64,000 nucleotides of DNA from Leptospiraceae bacterium. GTDB taxonomy: Bacteria > Spirochaetota > Leptospiria > Leptospirales > Leptospiraceae. The notes under the pieces are model-generated. The model was given only the letters and a program-made list of their open reading frames with translations. It had not been told where the DNA came from and searched no databases. This document shows, one piece after another, positions 44,294-52,982 of the stretch (positions within the stretch are counted from its first letter, which is position 1; each line of letters opens with the position of its first letter). A program made the translations under genes and the position numbers. The stretch is taken from contig JACKPA010000001.1 of NCBI GenBank assembly GCA_024233865.1, positions 744,001 to 808,000 of the forward strand, read 5' to 3'.

Positions 44294-46285
44294 TTAGTTC
44301 CAAAAATATCCTTCTTCTATAACAGAAGTTTCTAAACTCGGTTCAAACAAAAGTTTGGCAGCTCCGCTTAAATATGGTTCCAAAACTTTGTAATAACTTT
44401 TATCAACTTCTGTGTCAGTAGAAAGGATTATAATTTGCTTTCCCGCATTGGGGAAGTAGTTGTGAATGATATTATTTCTATGCTTGCTATCCAATCGAGA
44501 AAGAGGTGTATCTATAATAATAGGTAAGTCCAACTCACTTGTTCTTGCCAAGCCCCAAAGCAAAGAAATGGCAAAGACTTCTTTTTCACCGGCTGATAGG
44601 GTGGATTTTTTTACAACGTGTGAATTCATATCTTTGATGGTAATTTCATAAGTATTTTCGTTTACTACGAGTTCTTTAGTGTTTTGATTTTTGGTTGATA
44701 AGAGTTTGTACATTTCGAGAATTTTTTCTTGCAAAAGGGTGATCTTGCTCTTTCTGAGTTTTATAACAAACTTACCCAAAAGGTTATAAAGCGAGTCACA
44801 TTCTTTAATAAATTTGGTTTTTTCTTTAGACAGATCGTGTCTTTCATAAAACTTGGAAATTTCTAACTCCTTCTCTTTGATTTTATTCTCATCTCTAAGA
44901 ATTTCTTCATCTAACAACCGAAGTTGCTCCCTGAGTCTTCCTGTTTGAGCTGAGCAACTTTCCATTTCTGCTTGCAACTGATAAAACAATTCTTTCTCAC
45001 TTTCTGTCGAAAAACCTTTATGAAAATAAGACTCTAGCTCTGCCATTTCTTTTTCTAACTCTTCTTTTTCTGCCAAGAGTTCTTGTAAATTGAAAATATG
45101 ACTTCCCTCAACTTGCTCGATCTTGACTAGTATTTTACCTATTTCTTTTTCAGAGAGATTTAAAAAAGATTTTTCGGACTCTTCCGTTGGCTCTTTTTTT
45201 AGCAAGCCGATAATTCTTGCAAACAATTGCTCTTTTTGAAGATCATCTAGGGGAATTTCGTATATGGGAGTTGGCTTGTCTACAATTTGAACAATTCGAT
45301 TGGCGAGATCTTCTGCTGATTCTGCTAAAGTTTCCGAACGCAAGTGTTTTTGCTCTATCTCGATTTGCTTTTTTAATTTAGGAAACAGAGGGGCTGCCAG
45401 AGCATAGGGAAGAAATTGCTCGCAGAGATTTTTAATGTCATATTCTATTTGGGTCAATTTGGAAGAAGCTTGCAGCTTCTTTCTCTCTTTGAGTTTCATA
45501 TCTTCTTTGGATTCCGGCTCTATATGAAAAGCAGCTTGGAATCGCTTTTTTGCTTCTTCAAATAGCTTAGTGAAACCGGTTAATTCTTGCTCGATTTCCT
45601 TTTTCTCTTCCTTCTTTTTTTCCAATTTGGATTGCAAAACGGTTAGCTCTTTTTCTCGCAGGTCGATATCTGCGTCTGTTATTTCTACAAAGCCCTTTCG
45701 CTCTTCTTGCTTGATATACAAAATATCTTGTGTTAATTGACTAATGTAGCGAATTCCCAAAACTTCTTCTAAAGAAGATTTTAATCTAACTTCGGAATGT
45801 TCATCTGCTGCTATCTCCTGGATTTTTTCCCCATCAAAAAAGAAAAACTGTGTGATTCCTCTAGGAATCGTAGAGTTAATATAATCTTGCCACATCTCTT
45901 TATTTTGTACAGAGATGAGCTTTCCGTCTTGTGTAACGATCAGTTTTTCATTTAGGTCTCTAGCTCTTATGCCTTGGTTTCCCGCACTTGCTTTCCATGA
46001 ACGTTTGACTATGATTTCGTTTTTCTCTTCGGTTTCAAAAATGAGTTCAAACGAAACAAGAGAGTTACCTTTGGAGAGTTCACTTCGATTGATCGCCTTG
46101 TAAATATCTTCTTTCCTAGCTCCATACAAACAGATATTGATCGATTCCATTAGAGAACTTTTGCCAGCTCCGTTCATTCCACCGATTAAAAAAATACTTT
46201 TTTCATTCTCACCATGGGGAAAATGGACTTCTAAAGGAAACCTAAAGGATTTATAATTTTCGATAACTATCTTTTTAAATATCAT
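44294..46285 (-). CDS. DndD/SMC-like ATPase
   Basis: This is a 663-residue protein of the RecN/SMC type. Walker A is GMNGAGKS (36-43). The ABC signature is LSAGEKEVF (563-571). Walker B is LPIIIDTP, ending in Asp592. FFFFDGEKI near residue 145 is a mark of the DndD family. A long charged coiled coil (about 195-500) lies between the ATPase halves. DndD proteins work in phosphorothioate modification or restriction, but dndB, dndC and dndE are absent from the window. It is five bases downstream of a small gene and probably in one operon with it and the PD-(D/E)XK-like gene. Confidence 0.82.
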   Translation of the reverse strand: MIFKKIVIENYKSFRFPLEVHFPHGENEKSIFLIGGMNGAGKSSLMESINICLYGARKEDIYKAINRSELSKGNSLVSFELIFETEEKNEIIVKRSWKASAGNQGIRARDLNEKLIVTQDGKLISVQNKEMWQDYINSTIPRGITQFFFFDGEKIQEIAADEHSEVRLKSSLEEVLGIRYISQLTQDILYIKQEERKGFVEITDADIDLREKELTVLQSKLEKKKEEKKEIEQELTGFTKLFEEAKKRFQAAFHIEPESKEDMKLKERKKLQASSKLTQIEYDIKNLCEQFLPYALAAPLFPKLKKQIEIEQKHLRSETLAESAEDLANRIVQIVDKPTPIYEIPLDDLQKEQLFARIIGLLKKEPTEESEKSFLNLSEKEIGKILVKIEQVEGSHIFNLQELLAEKEELEKEMAELESYFHKGFSTESEKELFYQLQAEMESCSAQTGRLREQLRLLDEEILRDENKIKEKELEISKFYERHDLSKEKTKFIKECDSLYNLLGKFVIKLRKSKITLLQEKILEMYKLLSTKNQNTKELVVNENTYEITIKDMNSHVVKKSTLSAGEKEVFAISLLWGLARTSELDLPIIIDTPLSRLDSKHRNNIIHNYFPNAGKQIIILSTDTEVDKSYYKVLEPYLSGAAKLLFEPSLETSVIEEGYFWN

Positions 46286-46290
46286 TTAGT

Positions 46291-46476
46291 TTACGCAGTA
46301 TCCATTAGGAAATCGCTTTTGATAATGTTTTTTAGTGCTTCATAAATTCCAGAACGTCTATCTTTGAGTTCGTATTCTTTCACTTTGTTTAAAAGTGTAA
46401 TTACTTTAAAATAATTGATGTTGTACTCACTGCACAATTCTTTTAAAAGTTTTTGATCCGATTCTGTTAGTTTCAT
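46291..46476 (-). CDS. Small protein linked to the DndD-like ATPase
   Basis: I chose ATG 46476 (61 residues); a TTG upstream would add 13 residues. It is helical and charged, beginning MKLTESDQKLLKELCSEY and containing DRRSGIYEALKNI. Its stop lies five bases before the ATPase start, so the two are almost certainly co-translated. Small helical proteins beside SMC-like ATPases occur in several restriction and ABC three-component type systems, and that is my best comparison. No motif proves it. Confidence 0.65.
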   Translation of the reverse strand: MKLTESDQKLLKELCSEYNINYFKVITLLNKVKEYELKDRRSGIYEALKNIIKSDFLMDTA

Positions 46477-46571
46477 TATAGACTTTACTGAAAAACAGAA
46501 AAGAACTTTTGTCAAGATAAACCTTATTCTTTCTACTATAATTTTTTTTATACCCAGGGAGTGAAATAAAT

Positions 46572-47321
46572 TTAAATCTCTTTTTCTACCTTCTCTATTA
46601 TCTCCAGTTTAACAAACAATAGATTTTTATAAATTGCTTTTAAATCTTCCGGTTTTGTGCTATCGAAATTTTGACTTATGTAATAGATATACTTATGCCT
46701 TTCTAATCTCTCTAAAACTACAAAGTTCCAAATTGAGCCGATAATATAAGCTCCTTTTATTTCTTTAAAGTCATTTAGTTCAACGGCACTAATTAATTCT
46801 GCTAAGAGTTGTGGTTCGGGGTCAGAGACTTCTATTGTTTTTTTAAATTCCTGAATAAAAAAATATGGCTTTTCATTGTACCTTAAACCTTTTGAAACTA
46901 TGTAATCGACAGTTCCTGTCAACGTAAACTTATCCGATTTATATGTTAATTTAGCTTCATAAAAATCTTTAATCTTTTTGTCTATAAGTGTAAAATTTAT
47001 CTTATTTAATATAGGAATAATAAATTTCGCCTTTAAATCCTCTTCATAATAATATCTTAGATAAGCCCCCTCTTTATTTAATAACTCTTGTAAAAAAAAA
47101 AGTATATCGCTATCTAATTTTATATCAGCGTCAAACCATTTTTGAAATATATTTTTATCATCTATTGCTTCTATTTTTACTATGGAATTCAGAGTCTCAA
47201 ATGTTATTTTTGAATAATTATAGGTTGGTGTTATATCTACTTGAGAGTTTTCAAATTTTGCTAATCTGCTTTTTAACTCCTCTATTTCTTTTAATAGTTG
47301 TAATTCGATCTCTTCGCTCAT
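46572..47321 (-). CDS. PD-(D/E)XK nuclease-like protein
   Basis: This is a 249-residue protein with an N-terminal coiled coil (about 1-25). Residues 135-160 contain TGTVDY (Asp139) followed by FFIQEFKK (Glu158, Lys160), which fits the D...(E)xK core of PD-(D/E)XK nucleases. A downstream helix-strand pattern (DPEPQLLAELISAV, GAYIIGSIWNFVVLE) fits that fold too. The call is by motif only. It is the first gene of the likely operon with the small protein and the DndD-like ATPase and could be its effector. Confidence 0.6.
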   Translation of the reverse strand: MSEEIELQLLKEIEELKSRLAKFENSQVDITPTYNYSKITFETLNSIVKIEAIDDKNIFQKWFDADIKLDSDILFFLQELLNKEGAYLRYYYEEDLKAKFIIPILNKINFTLIDKKIKDFYEAKLTYKSDKFTLTGTVDYIVSKGLRYNEKPYFFIQEFKKTIEVSDPEPQLLAELISAVELNDFKEIKGAYIIGSIWNFVVLERLERHKYIYYISQNFDSTKPEDLKAIYKNLLFVKLEIIEKVEKEI

Positions 47322-47481
47322 TTCCTAATTTTCCAAGCCACAACAATTCTTATGTTATTCTCTCCACAGATGGTTTTCAGACAATCTTTTAAAATCAAGT
47401 GTTTTTTTCTTTACTAAAAATGGGTAAGTCCCATATCTATATGAAAGCAATTATCTGCAACTTCGTAAACTGGAGAATTTT

Positions 47482-48144
47482 ATGAAACCTAAAATACTCA
47501 GCTACATAGCCAAAGCCATCATATCAACGTATTTTTTTAGCGTTCGGGAAAAGATAAACATTCACAAAGACGCAGAAAAGCTGCTTGCACAAGGACATGG
47601 ATTTATTTTAGCAGCTTGGCACAATCAGATTCTATCTCTTACCTGTCATGTTTCAAAATATGTTCAAAAAAAAAGAAAGGTAAAAACGGCTCCTTTGGTT
47701 TCGCTTTCCAAAGACGGTGAATTGATTTATGAAACTTTTTTGAGATATGGACTGGTTGCCGTAAGAGGTTCTACCAGTCGTGGAGCTGCCGCCGGTCTAA
47801 AGGCGATACTAAAAACCGTAAAAGATAATAAGGTTCCTCTTTTTTCACCAGACGGTCCCAGAGGACCTGTTTATAAATTGCAACCTGGAGTTGTCCAAGT
47901 TGCCTCTATGTGTAAACTACCTATTGTCCATTTTTATTCCCAATTTGACCGTTTTTATGAGTTCAAAAGCTGGGATAAACATAGGTTTCCAAGATTTGGA
48001 GCCAGGCAATGGATTGATTATGATGAGCCCTTTTACGTTCCGGAAGGAATCCAAGATATTGAGGAAGTTGCTCTTATGCTGGAAAACAAAATGAAAGCTC
48101 AAATGGAAAGAGTCAATGCACTTGTATCCATTCAGGGAACATAA
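47482..48144 (+). CDS. DUF374 lysophospholipid acyltransferase family protein
   Basis: This is a 220-residue protein with motifs of the DUF374 branch: AAWHNQILSL (acyltransferase His box region), SLSKDGELI, RGSTSRGAAAGLKAI and SPDGPRGPVYKLQPG. There is a weak N-terminal hydrophobic segment. Members probably acylate lipid A or phospholipid precursors at the inner membrane. Its last 13 bases overlap the convergent hydrolase gene, which is tight but common. Confidence 0.83.
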   Translation: MKPKILSYIAKAIISTYFFSVREKINIHKDAEKLLAQGHGFILAAWHNQILSLTCHVSKYVQKKRKVKTAPLVSLSKDGELIYETFLRYGLVAVRGSTSRGAAAGLKAILKTVKDNKVPLFSPDGPRGPVYKLQPGVVQVASMCKLPIVHFYSQFDRFYEFKSWDKHRFPRFGARQWIDYDEPFYVPEGIQDIEEVALMLENKMKAQMERVNALVSIQGT

Positions 48145-49076
48145 GCTCTAAGCCATGTAAATAACTCCTCATAGACAACTCTTCTAACATTAGGAGCTGA
48201 CAAAATCAGGTCGTGCATCCCATTTTCAATACGAACTTTTGTGATGTGGTTTCCTAATACATCTGCATATTTGGATATATGTTCTACGTTTAAAATGGTA
48301 TCTGAGCAAAGTAGGTTATCATCCCATTCATTGACCCAGGAACTTTGGTTGGAAAACATTACAAGAATTGGACAGGGAATTTGCAAACCAGCATGTAAAC
48401 GTTTATGAGCATCTAAGATAGCCTTTAACCAACCTGCACGGAGTTGAAAACCTTGTATTGGTTTCCAATCCGTATTAAAACTCCATTCACCTTTAAAATC
48501 CTTATGAACAGATTGTCCATAAAGTTCCGACAATCCTCCCGGAATTTTTCGATAAGGTTTTTTTGTTCCAATAGCACTTACAAGCTCTAGCAAAACTTTT
48601 CTTGCCAAAAGGTTTTCGTTAAATTCAAAAAAAGGACTATTTAAAAATAAAGCACTAATTCTATTTTGATCACGAGTATCATGAGCATACAGAGAAGCAA
48701 GCAAACCTCCGGTTGAATGACCATTTAGCAAAACTTGTTTGTTCCCATCCTCATTTAAAATTACATCCAAAGAACGATCCATTTCCGGATAATATTCTTC
48801 TATATTTTTACAAAAGTTTGGTGTTTGGTGTGGTAACAATGACCTACCGTATTTCCTTAGATCAAGGGCATAAAAATGAAAGCCTTGATCCGTATATTTT
48901 TCAGCCATTTCCTTTTGGAAAAAATAATCACAATATCCATGAACATACAAAACTGCTTTTTGTGATTGCTTATTTGACGGGCGTTTGACTAGAGTTGCAA
49001 TTACTTTGCCTTCCTCATCGTCCGGAAGTTGTATTTCTCTCACTTCATAAGGAGAGCCAAGAACATCAATAGACAT
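48132..49076 (-). CDS. Alpha/beta hydrolase (lysophospholipase-like)
   Basis: I chose ATG 49076 (314 residues) because AAGGAA lies about 11 bases upstream; a TTG eleven codons earlier lies within a palindrome. The fold is shown by KAVLYVHGYCDYF (oxyanion region), nucleophile elbow GHSTGG and a C-terminal ENGMHDL carrying the catalytic His. It is cytoplasmic, with no signal. Substrate is unknown; serine lipase or esterase activity is expected. Confidence 0.8.
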   Translation of the reverse strand: MSIDVLGSPYEVREIQLPDDEEGKVIATLVKRPSNKQSQKAVLYVHGYCDYFFQKEMAEKYTDQGFHFYALDLRKYGRSLLPHQTPNFCKNIEEYYPEMDRSLDVILNEDGNKQVLLNGHSTGGLLASLYAHDTRDQNRISALFLNSPFFEFNENLLARKVLLELVSAIGTKKPYRKIPGGLSELYGQSVHKDFKGEWSFNTDWKPIQGFQLRAGWLKAILDAHKRLHAGLQIPCPILVMFSNQSSWVNEWDDNLLCSDTILNVEHISKYADVLGNHITKVRIENGMHDLILSAPNVRRVVYEELFTWLRAYVP

Positions 49077-49099
49077 ATTTTTAAGTTCCTTTTTGAATT

Positions 49100-49121
49100 C
49101 AACAGGCAAAATTGCCTGTTG
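49100..49121. other. Near-perfect palindrome upstream of hydrolase gene
   Basis: CAACAGGCAA and TTGCCTGTTG form ten-base arms around AA, upstream of the hydrolase start and downstream of the coiled-coil gene on the minus strand. It could end transcription of the coiled-coil gene or be an operator for the hydrolase. There is no adjacent T-run. Confidence 0.45.
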
Positions 49122-49139
49122 GTTGTGAGACGTAATAAA

Positions 49140-49754
49140 TTAGTATTTTACAATTATTTCTCTTTGGCTAAATCGAACCTCATCCAATTGCTTTTTTAGA
49201 TCAGCGATGTGAATATAATTAAGCAACTTGTCATTGTGAAGCTTTCTCGCTTGCTCACCAATACCTTCAATTTCTTTTTCTTTAGCTATAATGTCCTTTT
49301 CTGTTTTGGCTTTTTCTAATTTCAAATCCTCAATATTTTGCTCTTTTGACCTTCTATCTTCCAACCTAGCCCTTTCCATCTCTAAGCCGTACAACTCAAT
49401 TTCTTGCTGAGAAATTGCATAGTCAAAGTCATTTCTTTTTTCCCTGAGATTGTACAAAGCAGTATTTTCTTTGCTTTTGAGCTTTTTTAATTCACCTTCT
49501 TTTCTGCTTATTGATTCTATTAAATCTTCTTTTGCCCTAATTTCTCCCTTGATCGACTCTTCTTTGGCTTTTAATTGCTTAATTTTGCCTTCCTTCCATT
49601 TGGCTTCGTCATTAATGTAGTCCGTAGTGTCAATAGTTTCAGAACTACTGGTTTTTATGGAACGGAAATATTGATATTTACTATCACTTGATTGACCCTG
49701 CAATCCTACTGAAAATATTATAGCTGCTGTAAAAAAAATATATTGTAACCTCAT
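49140..49754 (-). CDS. Periplasmic coiled-coil protein
   Basis: I chose ATG 49754 because AAGGATG lies a few bases upstream, and the product (204 residues) then opens with a signal peptide (MRLQYIFFTAAIIFSVGLQG). The mature protein is almost entirely charged coiled coil with heptads (KEESIKGEIRAKEDLIES, EKAKTEKDIIAKEKEIEG). No enzyme motif is seen. A structural or tethering role in the periplasm is inferred. Confidence 0.65.
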   Translation of the reverse strand: MRLQYIFFTAAIIFSVGLQGQSSDSKYQYFRSIKTSSSETIDTTDYINDEAKWKEGKIKQLKAKEESIKGEIRAKEDLIESISRKEGELKKLKSKENTALYNLREKRNDFDYAISQQEIELYGLEMERARLEDRRSKEQNIEDLKLEKAKTEKDIIAKEKEIEGIGEQARKLHNDKLLNYIHIADLKKQLDEVRFSQREIIVKY

Positions 49755-50087
49755 TTTTACATCCTTAATTTTAATTTCATATAATTTATTATTGCTAATC
49801 TCTAAACACAATACAATTTTTTCATTTATTTTTTGATTTTTCGTTTAATTATATTTTTAATTTTTATCCCTTTAATCAAACGTGAGTTCGATATAAAATT
49901 ATATACTAATAGACAAAATATAAATATATTTAATATAATAAAAATCATTTTTGTTTGAAAATATTGAAATATATCTACTATTTTCTAAAGTGTCAAACTT
50001 TCTTTAACGCACTAAACGTTGATACGTTGAATTTTCATAGACACAAATTCGGTTTAAAAAAATGCTACCACTCTATAGAGAAGAATT
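49755..50087. other. Gene-free AT-rich stretch
   Basis: This stretch between divergent genes is strongly AT-rich with no supported open frame or hairpin. It should hold promoters for the coiled-coil protein and the Fic-like gene, but no consensus was convincing. Confidence 0.45.
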
Positions 50088-50795
50088 ATGGACGATGCAT
50101 CTTCTAAAAAGAACCCTGAATTTCGTAAAAAGTCACAACATTTCATTGATATTTTTTACATAAAAGAATCGTTGAATGAAGTTCAGAAGAATTTTTCGGA
50201 AATCAATAGCCAACTAACAGATCGTAGAGAAGACCTTAACGATACGGTAAAAGACAATATGATCTCAGCCTATCGCTATTTGAATAGAATTTTGTATGAA
50301 AAAAAAGATATATTCCTAAAAGATGTGTCATCTATGTTAGAACTTAATTATATCGTTCTTTGTGGAGTTGATATGGGGAAACGAATTGAAGCAAACCAGT
50401 ACCTCAATGAAACACAACATAGATTCTATGATTTTGTAAAACCGATCATCAAGTGGTACAAAAAGCATAAAGATGAATCACCATTAAAAGTTGCTTCTGA
50501 AATCTATGTAGGAGTATTAAGCAGACCTCAACTTTTTTTTGAAGGGAATCATAGAACCGGTTCTTTGATTGTGAGTTACATCCTTGTTAAAGCAGGATAT
50601 CCTCCTTTTGTTTTAAACGTAAAAAACGCAGTAGCTTATTTTGAACCATCTTCTATGATCAAGTTTACAGATAAAAGGGAATTAAGCGGAAAGTTGAAAT
50701 TGCCAAAATACAAAAAATCATTTAAAAAGTTTTTGGAGGAAGTTCTTGAACCCACAAGCAATATGATAACAAAGGAATATAAGAAAGAGGAGTAG
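50088..50795 (+). CDS. Fic-fold protein with His-to-Gln substitution
   Basis: This is a 235-residue protein. The Fic signature HPFxxGNGRxxR is recognisable as QLFFEGNHRTG (148-158), with Gln148 where the catalytic His belongs and His155 in place of the second Gly. The preceding helix VASEIYVGVLSRP fits a Fic fold. Fic enzymes transfer AMP or other groups to Ser/Thr/Tyr; loss of the His predicts little or no normal activity, or a changed reaction. GAGGAG at its end doubles as ribosome-binding site of the next gene, so they are probably co-transcribed. Confidence 0.62.
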   Translation: MDDASSKKNPEFRKKSQHFIDIFYIKESLNEVQKNFSEINSQLTDRREDLNDTVKDNMISAYRYLNRILYEKKDIFLKDVSSMLELNYIVLCGVDMGKRIEANQYLNETQHRFYDFVKPIIKWYKKHKDESPLKVASEIYVGVLSRPQLFFEGNHRTGSLIVSYILVKAGYPPFVLNVKNAVAYFEPSSMIKFTDKRELSGKLKLPKYKKSFKKFLEEVLEPTSNMITKEYKKEE

Positions 50796-50798
50796 CTT

Positions 50799-51866
50799 AT
50801 AAAATTCAAAATTATAAACAATAGAAACTTCGTACTTTTCATTGGCTTAGCATTTATACTTACTTTAGCTGCCTACTATTTGGGTTTACCTCACTACTAC
50901 TTGGGTTGGCTTGCTTTTTGTTTGGCATCCTTTTCTATAATTGGAAATGACTCTATCCAAACCTTGGGAACTTTTATCGAAAGCACAAAAAGTGTTCATT
51001 GGATTCCCAAAACAACGGTATTTTGCCTTTTTACGTTTGGCGTAGTTGTATGGGGTTGGTTTTTTTACAAGGGAGAAATTCACTTCAATCGGTTGTCTTC
51101 CAATGGAAGCAGTTTTGGATTTCCCTACCCGCAGCAATTCAATCTCATACAGTTGATTGTTCCGATCATTTTATTCATTTTTAATAGGTTAAAGGCTTCT
51201 ATTTCAACAACTTTTTTGGTTTTATCACTCTTTGGTTCCAATAACATTGATAGGATGATGGTAAAATCTTTTCTAGGGTATGGGATTGCTTTTTTGATTG
51301 GACTTTTGGTTTGGTTTGTTCTTTGTAAAAAAGATATGAACGAATACTATAAATTAGAACAGCCAAACCCTCCAAAAGAAAATGCTTGGTTTGTTTTACA
51401 ATGGTTTTCTACAACCATTTTATGGGTTAGTTGGCTTTACCAGGATGTTGCCAACATGGCAGTTTACATTCCAAGACAACTGAATACAATCGAGTTGGTT
51501 TTTGCAATGGGAATTATCTGCTCTGCTCTTTTGTTTACATTTTGGAATCATGGGGGAAAAATCCAAGAAATTGTGACACACAAAACCGATACAACCCACT
51601 TGAAAGAGGCAACACTCATAGATTTGGTATATACGGCTATTTTGTTCTTCTTTGGGTTTATTAGCAAGATGCCTATGTCTACAACTTGGGTATTTTTAGG
51701 TCTCATTAGTGGAAGAGAGATCATACTACACCTTATAACCAAAAGGGACGAACCTTATTTGGATACATTCCAGAAACTTACAAAAGAAGCGGTGCTGGCT
51801 TTTTTGGGCTTGTGTATCAGTATCAGCATAGTTGCACTCTCAATTCGATTCAAACATTTTTTGTAA
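50799..51866 (+). CDS. PiT-like multi-span membrane protein, unusual start
   Basis: The coding frame runs without a stop from just after the Fic-like gene's TAG. The first normal start, TTG 50880, falls inside the first transmembrane helix. GAGGAG (50787-50792) favours initiation at the ATA at 50799, giving 355 residues and a full first helix. About nine to ten helices are predicted. GNDSIQTLGTFI near the start and PMSTTWVFLGLISGRE near the end resemble the conserved repeats of PiT phosphate permeases. It lies just before pst genes, so phosphate transport is plausible. Confidence 0.55.
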   Translation: MKFKIINNRNFVLFIGLAFILTLAAYYLGLPHYYLGWLAFCLASFSIIGNDSIQTLGTFIESTKSVHWIPKTTVFCLFTFGVVVWGWFFYKGEIHFNRLSSNGSSFGFPYPQQFNLIQLIVPIILFIFNRLKASISTTFLVLSLFGSNNIDRMMVKSFLGYGIAFLIGLLVWFVLCKKDMNEYYKLEQPNPPKENAWFVLQWFSTTILWVSWLYQDVANMAVYIPRQLNTIELVFAMGIICSALLFTFWNHGGKIQEIVTHKTDTTHLKEATLIDLVYTAILFFFGFISKMPMSTTWVFLGLISGREIILHLITKRDEPYLDTFQKLTKEAVLAFLGLCISISIVALSIRFKHFL

Positions 51867-51945
51867 CCAAGTTAAAAAATATTTGTTTTATATAGATTCT
51901 ATTCCATACAAGGATGTATTAAATGAAGGGAAAAAGGCTCCTCGA

Positions 51946-52845
51946 ATGAAAAGCTTGACTTATATAGTATTTATTTTGATTTCTATGTTTTTTCAAAACT
52001 GCCAAAAATCATTATTGGTTACCGGCTCCGAAACCATGCATCCTATGATGCTTATATTGGCGAACGCTTACATGAAAACAAATTCCAGAACTACTGTAGA
52101 CATAAAGGGTGGAGGTTCCAAGGTTGGAATCGATAGTTTAATCAAAAAACAAACGGATATCGCCGTAGCTTCCAGAGACATATTACCGGAAGAATCCGAA
52201 AAATTAGATAAAAATGGAAAACTGGAAAAACTCACAATAGCTTATGACGGAGCTTCTATTGTTGTTCATCCTCAAAATCCTATCGAATCCATTACATTAA
52301 CCCAAGCTTCCGATATATTTTCCGGTAAAATTACGAATTGGAAAGAAATAGGAGGGAGTGATTCTCGAATACAAGTCATTATTCGAAATGATAATTCGGG
52401 AACTGCTTATTTTTTTAAAGAGCATATTTTACAAAAACATGATCTGGGAGAGGACGAATACAACCAAAATAAAAATTTGGAATATACGTCCACTTCCAAA
52501 ACCGTCCAAGATAATTCGGAACTCTTGGAAATTGTATCCAAAAACCCCGACACAATCGCTTATATCGGAATGGGAAGTGCGATTTCCGAAATATCCAAAA
52601 AGGTGAAACCTTTAAAATACCACCGCACTGACGAGACGGAAGCAATTATTCCGAGCATTGAAAATGTCTATAATAGAAAATACAAGCTAGCCAGACCCTT
52701 GTTTATCCTTTACTACCAAGGAACAGGAAAAGTGGATGAATTCATCAGTTTTATAACCAGTGAGCAGGGGCAGCAAGCCGTTATCAAGTCCGGATATTTA
52801 CGTTCTTCCTTACCGGAGGTTAAAATTTCGGATAAAAAACAGTAA
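51946..52845 (+). CDS. PstS-like phosphate-binding lipoprotein
   Basis: I chose ATG 51946 (299 residues) because an AAAAAGG lies eight bases upstream and a lipoprotein signal then appears (ending FFQNC, Cys19). The mature protein begins VTGSETMHPM and has the ligand-binding elements KGGGSKVGIDSLI, NSGTAYFFKEHIL and DTIAYIGMG typical of periplasmic phosphate binders. It is shorter and clearly diverged from the PstS encoded next. A second specificity (phosphate, phosphonate or other oxyanion) is possible. Confidence 0.78.
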   Translation: MKSLTYIVFILISMFFQNCQKSLLVTGSETMHPMMLILANAYMKTNSRTTVDIKGGGSKVGIDSLIKKQTDIAVASRDILPEESEKLDKNGKLEKLTIAYDGASIVVHPQNPIESITLTQASDIFSGKITNWKEIGGSDSRIQVIIRNDNSGTAYFFKEHILQKHDLGEDEYNQNKNLEYTSTSKTVQDNSELLEIVSKNPDTIAYIGMGSAISEISKKVKPLKYHRTDETEAIIPSIENVYNRKYKLARPLFILYYQGTGKVDEFISFITSEQGQQAVIKSGYLRSSLPEVKISDKKQ

Positions 52846-52876
52846 GAGTATGATTATTACACAGAATATTAAATAA

Positions 52877-52895
52877 TTTGTAATTGATTTGTAAT
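52877..52895 (+). promoter_or_regulatory. Possible Pho-type direct repeat before pstS
   Basis: TTTGTAAT occurs at 52877-52884 and again at 52888-52895, an eleven-base period like that of PhoB/PhoP boxes. The complementary strand reads ATTACAAA twice. It lies about 90 bases before the pstS ATG. No Pho regulator is in the window, so the assignment rests on spacing and context. Confidence 0.5.
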
Positions 52896-52982
52896 GATAG
52901 GATAGTATCTTTTTTGGTAATTAGTTCACTTCCATACAGGAAATGGATTTAAATTTAATGTGTACTTTGAGAATAAGGAATT

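Noticed and set aside
44294..46476. A complete Dnd phosphorothioation system
   Set aside because: Only a DndD-like ATPase is present; DndB, DndC (PAPS-reductase-like), DndE and DndA are not seen nearby.
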